Positions 22,883-30,335 of a DNA stretch of 48,552 nt are shown piece after piece; positions within the stretch are counted from its first letter, which is position 1; each line of letters begins with the position of its first letter. The notes beneath the pieces are model-generated. The model was not told the DNA's origin. It searched no databases and saw only the letters and a program-made list of their open reading frames with translations. This DNA is from an uncultured Gammaproteobacteria bacterium (GTDB lineage Bacteria; Pseudomonadota; Gammaproteobacteria; PS1; Pseudothioglobaceae): contig CAKMYR010000001.1 of NCBI GenBank assembly GCA_929200175.1, positions 1 through 48,552 on the forward strand, read 5' to 3'. Made by a program: the position numbers and the translations under genes.

Positions 22883-23716
22883 ATGGATATAATTGATGGA
22901 AAAGAACTTGCTAGACAAATTAGACAGCAAATAAAAAAAGAAGTTGAAACCTTTAGTAGACCTCCAGGTTTGGCGGTAATATTAGTAGGAGATGATCCTG
23001 CCTCTCAAGTTTATGTAAAAAACAAGACCAATGCTTGTGTAGAAGTTGGTTTTTATTCTGATCAAATACATAAATCAAGCAATATTACACAAGAAGAATT
23101 ACTATCAGAAATAAAAAGATTAAATGAAAATAAAATTATAGATGGCATTTTAGTTCAACTACCTTTACCTGAACATATTAATGAAAAGGCTATAATTGAA
23201 GCTATTATTCCTGAAAAAGATGTAGATGGATTTAGTAGTGAGAATATCGGAAAATTAATGCAAAATAAATCCTTTATTAGGCCTTGTACTCCTAAAGGAA
23301 TTATGAATATGTTATCAACTATAGACATTGACTTAAATGGAAAAGACTGCGTTGTTATAGGAGCATCTAACATAGTTGGCAGACCTATGGCTATGGAGTT
23401 ATTAAATGCAGGCGCGACTGTTACAATTTGTCACAAACTAACCAAAAATATCACTGCTAAAACTAACAATGCTGATGTTGTTATAGCGGCAGCTGGAGTT
23501 GGTAATTTAGTTAAAAAAGATTGGGTAAAACAAAATTCTGTAGTTATTGATGTAGGAATAAACAGAATGGATGACGGAAAAATAGTAGGAGATGTTGATT
23601 TTGAATCAGTTAAAGATAAAGTATCTGCTATCAGTCCAGTTCCTGGCGGAGTTGGACCTATGACAATTGCTACTTTATTGGAAAACACAGTAATAGCATA
23701 CAAATCTAGAGTTTGA
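22883..23716 (+). CDS. folD: Methylene-tetrahydrofolate dehydrogenase / methenyl-tetrahydrofolate cyclohydrolase
   Basis: Interconverts 5,10-methylene-, 5,10-methenyl- and 10-formyl-tetrahydrofolate with NADP. Family signatures are all present in 277 residues: VKNKTNACVEVGF, QLPLPEHIN, PEKDVDGF, PCTPKGIM, GASNIVGRPMAMEL (dinucleotide site) and SPVPGGVGPMT. It starts 8 bases after the tmm stop, so it belongs to the cassette, where it would oxidise the formaldehyde-derived methylene group produced by Tdm. It may also be the cell's housekeeping FolD; the window cannot tell whether a second copy exists. Confidence 0.95.
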   Translation: MDIIDGKELARQIRQQIKKEVETFSRPPGLAVILVGDDPASQVYVKNKTNACVEVGFYSDQIHKSSNITQEELLSEIKRLNENKIIDGILVQLPLPEHINEKAIIEAIIPEKDVDGFSSENIGKLMQNKSFIRPCTPKGIMNMLSTIDIDLNGKDCVVIGASNIVGRPMAMELLNAGATVTICHKLTKNITAKTNNADVVIAAAGVGNLVKKDWVKQNSVVIDVGINRMDDGKIVGDVDFESVKDKVSAISPVPGGVGPMTIATLLENTVIAYKSRV

Positions 23717-23733
23717 TAAATAAAGCTATTTAT
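23716..23733. terminator. Small hairpin between convergent folD and ampD
   Basis: ATAAATA, loop AAGC, TATTTAT: a 7-bp stem covering the gap between the convergent genes, with T-rich sequence following on the plus strand. It may end transcription from both sides, but it is short and A/T only. Confidence 0.35.
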
Positions 23734-24250
23734 TAATTCCTATTTTTTGCCATTCAAAACATTTGCCTGGATCAGTTTTTCTATCTGGAGAAATGTCGCT
23801 ATGTCCAACAATATCATTAATTACATACTTAGACTTTAATAATTTTATTACCTTATTGAGTGATTTATATTGATGTATTTCATAAGGAATATTATCGCTA
23901 CCTTCAAGTTCGATACCGATTGAAAAATCATTACAATTGTTTTTACCGTTAAAGCTAGATTTTCCAGCATGCCAGGCACGCTTATCAAATGAAACAAATT
24001 GTAAAATAGAGCCATCTCTCTTTATTAATAAATGAGCGGAAACCTTAAGATTAGCAATAGTTTTAAAATAAGGGTGTGCATCAATATCTAGTTTATTAAG
24101 AAAAAAATGCTCTATATAATCGTTATTAAAATTATTTGGAGGTAAAGATATATTGTGAATTACAATCATCGATATATCTTTATTGAGACGATCGTCTTGA
24201 TTATCAGTTATGCATTGTCTAGCAAAGGTTAACTTATGGTTCACTATCAT
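23726..24250 (-). CDS. ampD: 1,6-anhydro-N-acetylmuramyl-L-alanine amidase AmpD
   Basis: Cytoplasmic zinc amidase that cuts the peptide from anhydro-muropeptides during wall recycling. It has 174 residues. Probable zinc ligands His32 (MIVIHNIS), His150 and Asp160 (VGHSDISPDRKTDPGKCF) keep the spacing seen in E. coli AmpD. HLLIKRDGSILQFV, RAWHAGKSSF and IGIELEG are also typical. No signal peptide is present, which distinguishes it from periplasmic paralogues such as AmiD. With mpl in the same window it supports a murein recycling pathway. It faces folD convergently. Confidence 0.95.
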   Translation of the reverse strand: MIVNHKLTFARQCITDNQDDRLNKDISMIVIHNISLPPNNFNNDYIEHFFLNKLDIDAHPYFKTIANLKVSAHLLIKRDGSILQFVSFDKRAWHAGKSSFNGKNNCNDFSIGIELEGSDNIPYEIHQYKSLNKVIKLLKSKYVINDIVGHSDISPDRKTDPGKCFEWQKIGINK

Positions 24251-24283
24251 ATAAAAATCATAAATCTTTTAATTAATAAACCC

Positions 24284-24319
24284 AATATTTTAATTTATTA
24301 ATACTAATAATAAAATATT
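24284..24319. terminator. Bulged A/T hairpin between yidC and ampD
   Basis: AATATTTTA, a 2-base bulge, TTATTA, loop ATAC, TAATAA, TAAAATATT. The 15 pairs are all A-T. It lies 28 bases beyond the yidC stop and could end the rpmH-rnpA-yidD-yidC transcript; chance self-complementarity in AT-rich DNA is the alternative. Confidence 0.3.
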
Positions 24320-24346
24320 TAGAATCTTATATGCAGCAATTTAAAC

Positions 24347-25951
24347 CTAAGCATTAATGCGTTTATTAATAGTCCATTGTTGCGCTATTGACAATATATT
24401 ATTAGTAACCCAATAAAGCACTAATCCCGATGGAAACCATAAAAATAAAACGGTAAATATAAATGGCAACATCATCATAATTTTGGCTTGAGTTGGGTCA
24501 GTTGGTGGAGGGTTTAATTTTTGTTGAATAAACATAGACACTCCCATTATTACAGGCAATATATAATAAGAGTCTTTCGATGATAAATCGTCAAGCCACC
24601 AAAATTCTGTATTTCTAAGCTCCACAGTATCTAATAACATCCAATAAAAAGCTATAAATACTGGGATTTGTAATAAAATAGGCAAACATCCTGCTGCTGG
24701 GTTAATTTTCTCTTGTTTATATAACTCCATGGTTTTTTGGCTAAGCTTTTTTTTATCTTCTCCATAAGTGTCTCTAAGGGTTTTTATTCTAGAAGATATT
24801 TTTCTCATTCCTGCCATTGAACGATAGGATTTTTCACTTAAAGGATAGAATATAACTTTTATAAAAATGGTAATAATAATAATTGACAGCCCCCAACTAT
24901 TTACAAAATTATTAATTTTATGTATAAGCCAAGATAAAGGCGATGCTAGTATATCCAGCCATCCATAGTCAAGAGTGTAGTTTAATCCAGTAGCTATTTG
25001 CTCAATTTTTCCGTATTCTTTAGGGCCTAAATATAAATTATTAGTCTCTAATGTGACACTGCTTGCAGGCATGATATTAATTTGCTGATTTTCATTAGTT
25101 AACCTATACGTGTTATTACTAGTACTAGCCGATAAAATTTGTGGCTGATTTTGGTTTGGAATCCAGGCCGAAATAAAATATTGCTGTATCATTGCCGTCC
25201 ATCCACCCATTGCATTTTGTTGTTTAAAATCATTCCAATCTTCTAAATCATTTTTTTGTACTTTATGTGTTGCTTTATCATAAATAGCACCTCCGACAAA
25301 TGTAGGCATAAAAAAGTTGCTATCGTCATTTGCACCTCTTATTAAACGCACATAACTTTTAACAGGAATTTCTTTATCAGAATTATTTTCAATTTGATAA
25401 TCAACTTTAACTACATAACTTCCTTGTTTAAAATGAAAATTCTTAATAACTTTTATTTTTTTAGATTTATCCTCCCATGTAAATGGAACGGTTAGAGTGT
25501 CAGAATTTAGTACATAGCTATCTTGAATAGAATTAAATTTAGATGATATAGTAGGCAATAAACCATTTGAAGCAAGACCGCTTTGCGCTTGTAATAAAGA
25601 TTCACGCTTGTTACTTAATAAGTGTAATTTTTTTTGCTCATCATTTCTATCTGAATAATTATTTAAAAAAGCATTTTGGATATTTCCGCCTTTATGGTTA
25701 ATTTCTATAGTTAATAAATCAGTAACTACTTTGGTAAAATTAGTCTCATCGGATACATCAACTATAGGATCGACATTGGTAACATTAGTACTAATTTTTG
25801 GTAAATCAGCATTTTGTTCTGGCAAATTATCTGATACCTGAGCTTTATTATTAGTGTCAATATTATCTTGGTCTTTTATTTGCCATTTGTCCCAAAGTAT
25901 AAATACTGTTAAAAAAATAGCGATAATTAAAAATAATTTTTGGTTTTCCAT
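24347..25951 (-). CDS. yidC: Membrane protein insertase YidC
   Basis: Inserts and folds inner-membrane proteins, alone or with SecYEG; the F1Fo subunit c encoded nearby is a classical client. The 534 residues show the Gram-negative form: an N-terminal anchor (LFLIIAIFLTVFILWDKW), a large periplasmic P1 domain (about 55-340), then the conserved membrane core (IIIITIFIKVIFYPLSEKSYRSMAGMRKI, QEKINPAAGCLPILLQIPVFIAFYWMLLD, LVLYWVTNNILSIAQQW). It ends the rpmH-rnpA-yidD-yidC cluster; the mnmE gene that often follows is replaced by ampD. Confidence 0.97.
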   Translation of the reverse strand: MENQKLFLIIAIFLTVFILWDKWQIKDQDNIDTNNKAQVSDNLPEQNADLPKISTNVTNVDPIVDVSDETNFTKVVTDLLTIEINHKGGNIQNAFLNNYSDRNDEQKKLHLLSNKRESLLQAQSGLASNGLLPTISSKFNSIQDSYVLNSDTLTVPFTWEDKSKKIKVIKNFHFKQGSYVVKVDYQIENNSDKEIPVKSYVRLIRGANDDSNFFMPTFVGGAIYDKATHKVQKNDLEDWNDFKQQNAMGGWTAMIQQYFISAWIPNQNQPQILSASTSNNTYRLTNENQQINIMPASSVTLETNNLYLGPKEYGKIEQIATGLNYTLDYGWLDILASPLSWLIHKINNFVNSWGLSIIIITIFIKVIFYPLSEKSYRSMAGMRKISSRIKTLRDTYGEDKKKLSQKTMELYKQEKINPAAGCLPILLQIPVFIAFYWMLLDTVELRNTEFWWLDDLSSKDSYYILPVIMGVSMFIQQKLNPPPTDPTQAKIMMMLPFIFTVLFLWFPSGLVLYWVTNNILSIAQQWTINKRINA

Positions 25952-25954
25952 AAT

Positions 25955-26185
25955 TTATAACTTGTTAATCTTGCTGTCAGGAACAGGATCAAAGCCTTCT
26001 TTGCCCCAGGGATGACATTTGCTAATGCGTTTTATACTTAGATATATACCTTTAAAAAACCCATATTTTTTAACTGATTCAAAAGAATATTGTGAGCAAG
26101 TTGGCTCAAAACGACAATTATTGCCCAATAAAGGACTAATTAAGAATTGATACATCTTAATAAGTGCAAGCAATAAATAACTCAT
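25955..26185 (-). CDS. yidD: Membrane protein insertion efficiency factor YidD
   Basis: Small amphipathic inner-membrane-associated protein thought to assist YidC. The 76 residues contain the family hallmark LISPLLGNNCRFEPTCSQYSFE with its two cysteines, the following KYGFFKGIYLSIKRISKCHPWGKEGFDPVP and a basic character. It lies between rnpA (7 bases) and yidC (3 bases) in the standard order. Confidence 0.95.
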   Translation of the reverse strand: MSYLLLALIKMYQFLISPLLGNNCRFEPTCSQYSFESVKKYGFFKGIYLSIKRISKCHPWGKEGFDPVPDSKINKL

Positions 26186-26192
26186 AATAAAA

Positions 26193-26528
26193 TTAAGTTT
26201 TAGTAATTTTTTGTAACAATGTTAATAATTCATCAGTTAACAACTTATTTGTTACAAGTTTAAATTTTCTAATCATAATTACAAAATCCCAATTATCTAA
26301 ACATTTCTGATTTAACCTAAATGTCTCTCTTGCTATCCTTTTAAGTCTATTTCTGTCAACTGACAAACGGCAATATTTTTTTGATATAGCTAATCCTATA
26401 CGAGGCCTGCTTTTAATAGGCTTGGCGACAATTCTCCAATAATTACCCTTTATAGATTTACCATGTTTGAAAACAAGCTTATATTCATAAGGTTTTGATA
26501 TTTTACTACTAACCAAGGCTGTAGTCAT
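26193..26528 (-). CDS. rnpA: Ribonuclease P protein component
   Basis: Basic cofactor of the RNase P ribozyme that matures tRNA 5' ends. The 111 residues have the RNA-binding signature RNRLKRIARETFR and the preceding RIGLAISKKYCRLSVD strand. It starts 1 base after the rpmH stop and is followed by yidD, the usual order. Confidence 0.95.
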   Translation of the reverse strand: MTTALVSSKISKPYEYKLVFKHGKSIKGNYWRIVAKPIKSRPRIGLAISKKYCRLSVDRNRLKRIARETFRLNQKCLDNWDFVIMIRKFKLVTNKLLTDELLTLLQKITKT

Positions 26529-26529
26529 T

Positions 26530-26670
26530 TTAAACGGCTAAAAGCTTTCTTCCTTTTCTTCTACGAGCATTAATTATTGCACGACCCGCTCTAGTTTTCA
26601 TTCTAGCCCTAAATCCATGATTACGCTTACGCTTTAAAACGCTTGGTTGAAAGGTTCTCTTTTGCTTCAT
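26530..26670 (-). CDS. rpmH: 50S ribosomal protein L34
   Basis: Found by translating the minus strand in front of rnpA: 46 codons beginning MKQKRTFQPSVLKRKRNHGF and ending GRKLLAV. The sequence is the highly conserved L34 pattern (TFQPS, RKRxHGFRARM, GRxxxxxRRxKGRxxL). It is separated from rnpA by 1 base. In many Gammaproteobacteria dnaA lies divergently upstream; here an AT-rich gap and a tRNA gene are found instead. Confidence 0.96.
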   Translation of the reverse strand: MKQKRTFQPSVLKRKRNHGFRARMKTRAGRAIINARRRKGRKLLAV

Positions 26671-26970
26671 AAATAGTATAAATATAAAACCTTTTATTTT
26701 ACCATAAACTAATTTAAATTTACTTTATCTAAAAGATAAAACTTTATAGAATTAAAACAAACTAATTAACTTAAAAAAGTCTTTTTTCTAAAAAAAATTA
26801 TAAATAAAAAATTTCAATCCTTATGACAAAATTGACGCTAGTTATATTATGCTGTTTATAATGACTAGATAATTTATTCTGAATTACATTCAAAATGACA
26901 ATTATTATTGAATCTGTTTTTGTAATATAAAACTTAGTGTAGAAAAATATAATGTATTAAAGCTTTAAAA
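26671..26970. other. 300-base AT-rich intergenic region between rpmH and tRNA-Ser
   Basis: No gene is seen. It should hold the promoter of the rpmH operon (minus strand), but no strong -35/-10 pair stands out. A hairpin-forming palindrome, TTTATCT-AAA-AGATAAA, lies at 26724-26740, and runs of A and T are common. No DnaA box with fewer than two mismatches to TTATCCACA was found by eye, so a replication origin is not supported although the neighbourhood often carries one. Confidence 0.5.
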
Positions 26971-27060
26971 TGGCGGAGGGACAGGGATTTGAACCCTGGA
27001 AGAGAATAACCTCTTGCCGGTTTTCAAGACCGGTGCATTCAACCGCTCTGCCATCCCTCC
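26971..27060 (-). tRNA. tRNA-Ser(UGA)
   Basis: The minus strand reads GGAGGGATGG... and ends TCCCTCC-G-CCA, giving a 7-bp acceptor stem, a long variable arm (type II tRNA) and the anticodon loop CTTGAAA with anticodon TGA, which reads serine UCA. The T arm is GTTCAAATC-like, with CAGGG and CCCTG pairing. The 3' CCA is encoded (TGG at 26971-26973), so the total is 90 bases. Confidence 0.97.
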
Positions 27061-27081
27061 TGCGGTTAGTCATGATACCTT

Positions 27082-27087
27082 ATTATA
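27082..27087 (-). promoter_or_regulatory. -10 box of tRNA-Ser
   Basis: TATAAT on the minus strand, about 22 bases before the 5' end of the mature tRNA. No clear -35 is evident. Confidence 0.4.
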
Positions 27088-27107
27088 TAGTTGAATATAA
27101 AAATACT

Positions 27108-27136
27108 TTGGTTCGTAGACTATTTTTAAGTATAAT
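27108..27136 (+). promoter_or_regulatory. Sigma70-like promoter of rpmB-rpmG
   Basis: TTGGTT (27108-27113), 17-base spacer, TATAAT (27131-27136), about 30 bases before the rpmB ATG. Confidence 0.55.
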
Positions 27137-27166
27137 TTAGCTTTTTTAGTTTTGTAAATAAATCTT

Positions 27167-27403
27167 ATGGCTAAAGTATGTCAAGTAACTGGTAAACGAC
27201 CAATGCATGGTAAAAATGTTTCTCATGCACACAATAAAGTAAATAAACGCTTTTATCCTAATCTGCACACACATCGTTTTTGGGTAGATAGTGAAAATCG
27301 TTTTGTTAAAATTAAATTATCGGCTAAAGGTCTACGCATTATTGATAAAAAAGGAATTGAATCTGTATTATCAGAAATGCGTCTTAGAGGTGAAAATATT
27401 TAA
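27167..27403 (+). CDS. rpmB: 50S ribosomal protein L28
   Basis: The 78 residues begin MAKVCQVTGKRPMHGKNVSHAHNKV, the conserved L28 N-terminus, with RFYPNLHTHRFWV following. It forms a two-gene unit with rpmG, which starts 3 bases after its stop codon. Confidence 0.97.
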   Translation: MAKVCQVTGKRPMHGKNVSHAHNKVNKRFYPNLHTHRFWVDSENRFVKIKLSAKGLRIIDKKGIESVLSEMRLRGENI

Positions 27404-27405
27404 TT

Positions 27406-27561
27406 ATGAGAGAGAAAATCAAGCTTGTATCATCAGCTAAAACTGGTCATTTTTATACAACAACTAAAAATAAACGCTTGCATCCAGAAAAAGTTGAAAT
27501 TAAAAAATTCGACCCAGTAGTCAGAAAGCATGTAATTTATAAAGAAGCTAAAATTAAATAA
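27406..27561 (+). CDS. rpmG: 50S ribosomal protein L33
   Basis: Found by reading directly after rpmB: 51 codons, starting MREKIKLVSSAKTGHFYTTT and ending KHVIYKEAKIK. The pattern KTGHFYTTTKNKR and KKFDPVVRKHVIYKEAKIK is typical of proteobacterial L33. There are no CxxC pairs, so it is the zinc-independent form. Its stop codon lies inside the terminator-like palindrome shared with atpC. Confidence 0.96.
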   Translation: MREKIKLVSSAKTGHFYTTTKNKRLHPEKVEIKKFDPVVRKHVIYKEAKIK

Positions 27562-27573
27562 CTATTTAATTTT
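27550..27573. terminator. Bidirectional terminator-like palindrome between rpmG and atpC
   Basis: AAAATTAAATA, AC, TATTTAATTTT: a perfect 24-base palindrome that includes the stop codon of rpmG and touches that of atpC, with T-rich tails on both strands. It would end both convergent units within 11 intergenic bases. Confidence 0.45.
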
Positions 27574-27995
27574 TATAATTTAGACTTCTTATTACGTGCC
27601 TTAGCTATCATTTGCAACTGCATCATAGATTCTGCCAAAGCCGCCTGGGTTGCAGCCATATCTTTTTTGGTGCCAGACTCAGACATGGCTTGTTGTGCTC
27701 TTTGTTTTGCTTCTAAGGCTTTAGTTTCATCTAAATCTTCTGCTCTAATAGCAGTATCTGAAAAAATAGTAACCGTAGAAGGTTGAACTTCAACAATACC
27801 TCCAGACACATAAATTGATTCCATCCCTTTATCTGTTTCTATTCTAACTTCTCCAGGCTTTAATGTTGATAAAAGAGCAGTATGATTTGGATAAATGCCT
27901 AATTCACCCATTGAAGCTGGCGCGAAAACACAATTAGCATCTCCAGAGTAAATTGCCTCTACTGCACTAACTACATCCACATGAATAGTCGGCAT
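27573..27995 (-). CDS. atpC: F1Fo ATP synthase subunit epsilon
   Basis: Last gene of the ATP synthase operon; the central stalk subunit that couples and can inhibit rotation. The 140 residues have the N-terminal beta-sandwich (IHVDVVSAVEAIYSGDANCVFAPASMGELGIYPNHTALLSTLKPGEVRI) and a C-terminal helical hairpin rich in Ala, Lys and Gln. It overlaps the atpD stop codon by 1 base. Confidence 0.96.
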   Translation of the reverse strand: MPTIHVDVVSAVEAIYSGDANCVFAPASMGELGIYPNHTALLSTLKPGEVRIETDKGMESIYVSGGIVEVQPSTVTIFSDTAIRAEDLDETKALEAKQRAQQAMSESGTKKDMAATQAALAESMMQLQMIAKARNKKSKL

Positions 27996-29374
27996 TAACT
28001 ATTCTCCTTAGCTTTCTTGCGAACTTCATCTAAAGATCCTGCCATATAAAAAGACTGCTCTGGAATATCATCCATTTCTCCCTCAAGAATAGCCTTAAAA
28101 TCAGCAATAGTATCTTTAAGATTAACATATCTACCAGCTGAACCAGTAAAAACTTCTGCTACAAAAAATGGTTGCGATAAAAAACGCTGAATTTTACGAG
28201 CTCTTGATACTGATAATTTATCTTCTTCACTAAGCTCATCCATACCTAAAATTGCAATAATATCTTTAAGTTCTTTATAACGCTGTAAAACACCTTGAAC
28301 GCCACGAGCAACATCATAATGTTCTTGCCCAACAACTAAAGGATCAAGCTGACGAGAAGTTGAATCTAATGGATCTACTGCAGGATAAATACCAAGCTCT
28401 GCCACTTGACGAGATAAAACTACTGTAGCATCTAAATGAGCAAAGGTAGTAGCAGGAGAAGGATCTGTTAAATCATCTGCTGGTACATAAACCGCTTGAA
28501 TAGAAGTAATTGATCCTTTTTTAGTTGAAGTAATTCTTTCTTGTAAAGCTCCCATTTCGCTAGCTAATGTTGGCTGATAACCTACAGCTGATGGCATACG
28601 ACCTAATAAGGCTGATACTTCAGTACCAGCAAGCGTATAACGATAAATATTATCTACAAATAATAATACATCACGGCCTTCATCACGAAAATATTCCGCC
28701 ATAGTTAGGCCAGTAAGAGCTACTCTTAATCTATTGCCAGGAGGCTCATTCATTTGTCCATACACCAAAGATACTTTGTCTAAAACATTAGATTCTTTCA
28801 TTTCATGATAAAAGTCATTGCCTTCTCGTGTACGCTCTCCAACCCCAGCAAATACTGAGTATCCTGAATGCTCAATAGCAATATTTCTTATCAATTCCAT
28901 CATATTAACGGTTTTCCCAACACCAGCACCGCCAAACAAACCAACTTTACCCCCTTTAGCAAAAGGGCACATTAAATCAATAACTTTAATACCAGTTTCT
29001 AATAATTCGGTAGCCGGGGAAAGGTCGTCATAAGCAGGAGCAGGACGATGAATAGCCCAATCAGCATCATTGCCAATATCTCCAGCATTATCAATTGGAT
29101 CACCTAATACATTCATTATACGACCCAAAGTTTTTGTTCCCACAGGAACTTTGATAGGCCCTCCTGTATTTGATACTTCTAAACCTCTTTTTAAACCTTC
29201 TGAACTACCCATAGCAATAGAGCGTACAACATTGTCTCCTAATTGTTGTTGCACTTCCAAGGTTAGTCCTGTTTCTGTTACGATTAATGCATCATAAACT
29301 TTTGGAACATTGCCTGCAGTGAATTCTATATCAATAACTGCTCCAATAATTTGGGTAATTTTACCTTTGTTCAT
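27995..29374 (-). CDS. atpD: F1Fo ATP synthase subunit beta (catalytic)
   Basis: Carries the catalytic nucleotide sites of F1. Walker A is GGAGVGKT; GERTREGNDFYHEM, LLFVDNIYRYTLAGTEVSALLGRMPSAVGYQPTL and ALQERITSTKKGSITSIQAVYVPADDLTDPSPA are the expected landmarks. I chose the ATG at 29374 (MNKGKITQIIGAVIDIEF, 459 residues, like E. coli); GAGGA lies 10 bases before it. An in-frame ATG at 29395 would add seven residues and has no ribosome binding site. Confidence 0.97.
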   Translation of the reverse strand: MNKGKITQIIGAVIDIEFTAGNVPKVYDALIVTETGLTLEVQQQLGDNVVRSIAMGSSEGLKRGLEVSNTGGPIKVPVGTKTLGRIMNVLGDPIDNAGDIGNDADWAIHRPAPAYDDLSPATELLETGIKVIDLMCPFAKGGKVGLFGGAGVGKTVNMMELIRNIAIEHSGYSVFAGVGERTREGNDFYHEMKESNVLDKVSLVYGQMNEPPGNRLRVALTGLTMAEYFRDEGRDVLLFVDNIYRYTLAGTEVSALLGRMPSAVGYQPTLASEMGALQERITSTKKGSITSIQAVYVPADDLTDPSPATTFAHLDATVVLSRQVAELGIYPAVDPLDSTSRQLDPLVVGQEHYDVARGVQGVLQRYKELKDIIAILGMDELSEEDKLSVSRARKIQRFLSQPFFVAEVFTGSAGRYVNLKDTIADFKAILEGEMDDIPEQSFYMAGSLDEVRKKAKENS

Positions 29375-29472
29375 TGTATTTATATCCTCGTTCATTAATA
29401 AATCTATTCTTCATAAGTTAGCTAACTACAAAAACTTATATATTAAATTTTTTATATATATTTCCTTGTAAA

Positions 29473-30333
29473 CTAAACTGCAGCAGCGCCACTTACAATT
29501 TCAGAAATCTCTTGTGTAATAGCTGCTTGTCTAGCTTTATTATAAACCAACTCCAATTCTTTAATCATATCTCCAGCATTATCTGTAGCGCTTTTCATAG
29601 CAATCATACGCGATGATTGTTCAGATGCTATATTTTCAACAATTCCTTGATAAACTAAAGCTTCAATATAACGAACCAACAATGCATTTAATGTTTCTTT
29701 TGCATCTGGTTCATAAATATAATCCCAATAATAATCTAAGCCATCATCAACAGGAATCATAGGAATTAACTGTGTTACTGTTGGGTTTTGGGTCATGGTA
29801 TTTTCAAACTTGTTATAAGCTATAGATAATTGCTGTATTTCATTTTTATCGTAAGCATCAAGCATTACTTTTACTGTGCCTAATAAATCATCATAGTTTG
29901 GATTATCGCCCAAGTCTGTCAAAACAGATTTAATATTTAAACCTGATTTTTTAAAAAATGATGTCGCTTTTTTACCAATGGTGCAGATAGATACTTCTAT
30001 CGATTTATTTTGATAATCAAAAATTGTTTTTAGTAAACTTCTAAATAAATTAGTATTAAGGCCTCCGCATAGGCCTCTATCACTTGATATTATTATAATA
30101 CCTATACTTTTTAATTCATCTTTCTTTTCCATGTACGGATGTTTAAATTCAGAATGAGCGTTAGCTAAATGCCCTATAACTGTTGATATTTTATCGCAAT
30201 AAGGTCGTGAAGATAGCATTTTATCTTGCGCCTTTTTCATTTTAGAAGCAGCAACCATTTCCATGGCCGAAGTAATTTTTTGAGTATTTTTAATACTCGT
30301 AATTTGTGTTCTTATTTCTTTTCCTGCTGCCAT
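29473..30333 (-). CDS. atpG: F1Fo ATP synthase subunit gamma
   Basis: Rotor shaft of F1. Its 286 residues match the usual length. The N-terminal coiled-coil begins AAGKEIRTQITSIKNTQKITSAMEMVAASKM and the C-terminal helix ends MKSATDNAGDMIKELELVYNKARQAAITQEISEIVSGAAAV, both highly conserved; the SSDRGLCGGLNTN strand is in between. It lies between atpA (2 bases) and atpD (about 98 bases). Confidence 0.97.
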   Translation of the reverse strand: MAAGKEIRTQITSIKNTQKITSAMEMVAASKMKKAQDKMLSSRPYCDKISTVIGHLANAHSEFKHPYMEKKDELKSIGIIIISSDRGLCGGLNTNLFRSLLKTIFDYQNKSIEVSICTIGKKATSFFKKSGLNIKSVLTDLGDNPNYDDLLGTVKVMLDAYDKNEIQQLSIAYNKFENTMTQNPTVTQLIPMIPVDDGLDYYWDYIYEPDAKETLNALLVRYIEALVYQGIVENIASEQSSRMIAMKSATDNAGDMIKELELVYNKARQAAITQEISEIVSGAAAV

Positions 30334-30335
30334 TT

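Noticed and set aside
26671..26970. oriC upstream of rpmH
   Set aside because: No dnaA gene and no cluster of DnaA boxes could be seen; AT-richness alone is not evidence.
29375..29395. Longer atpD from the ATG at 29395
   Set aside because: The ATG at 29374 has a GAGGA site and yields the standard AtpD N-terminus; the upstream one has neither.
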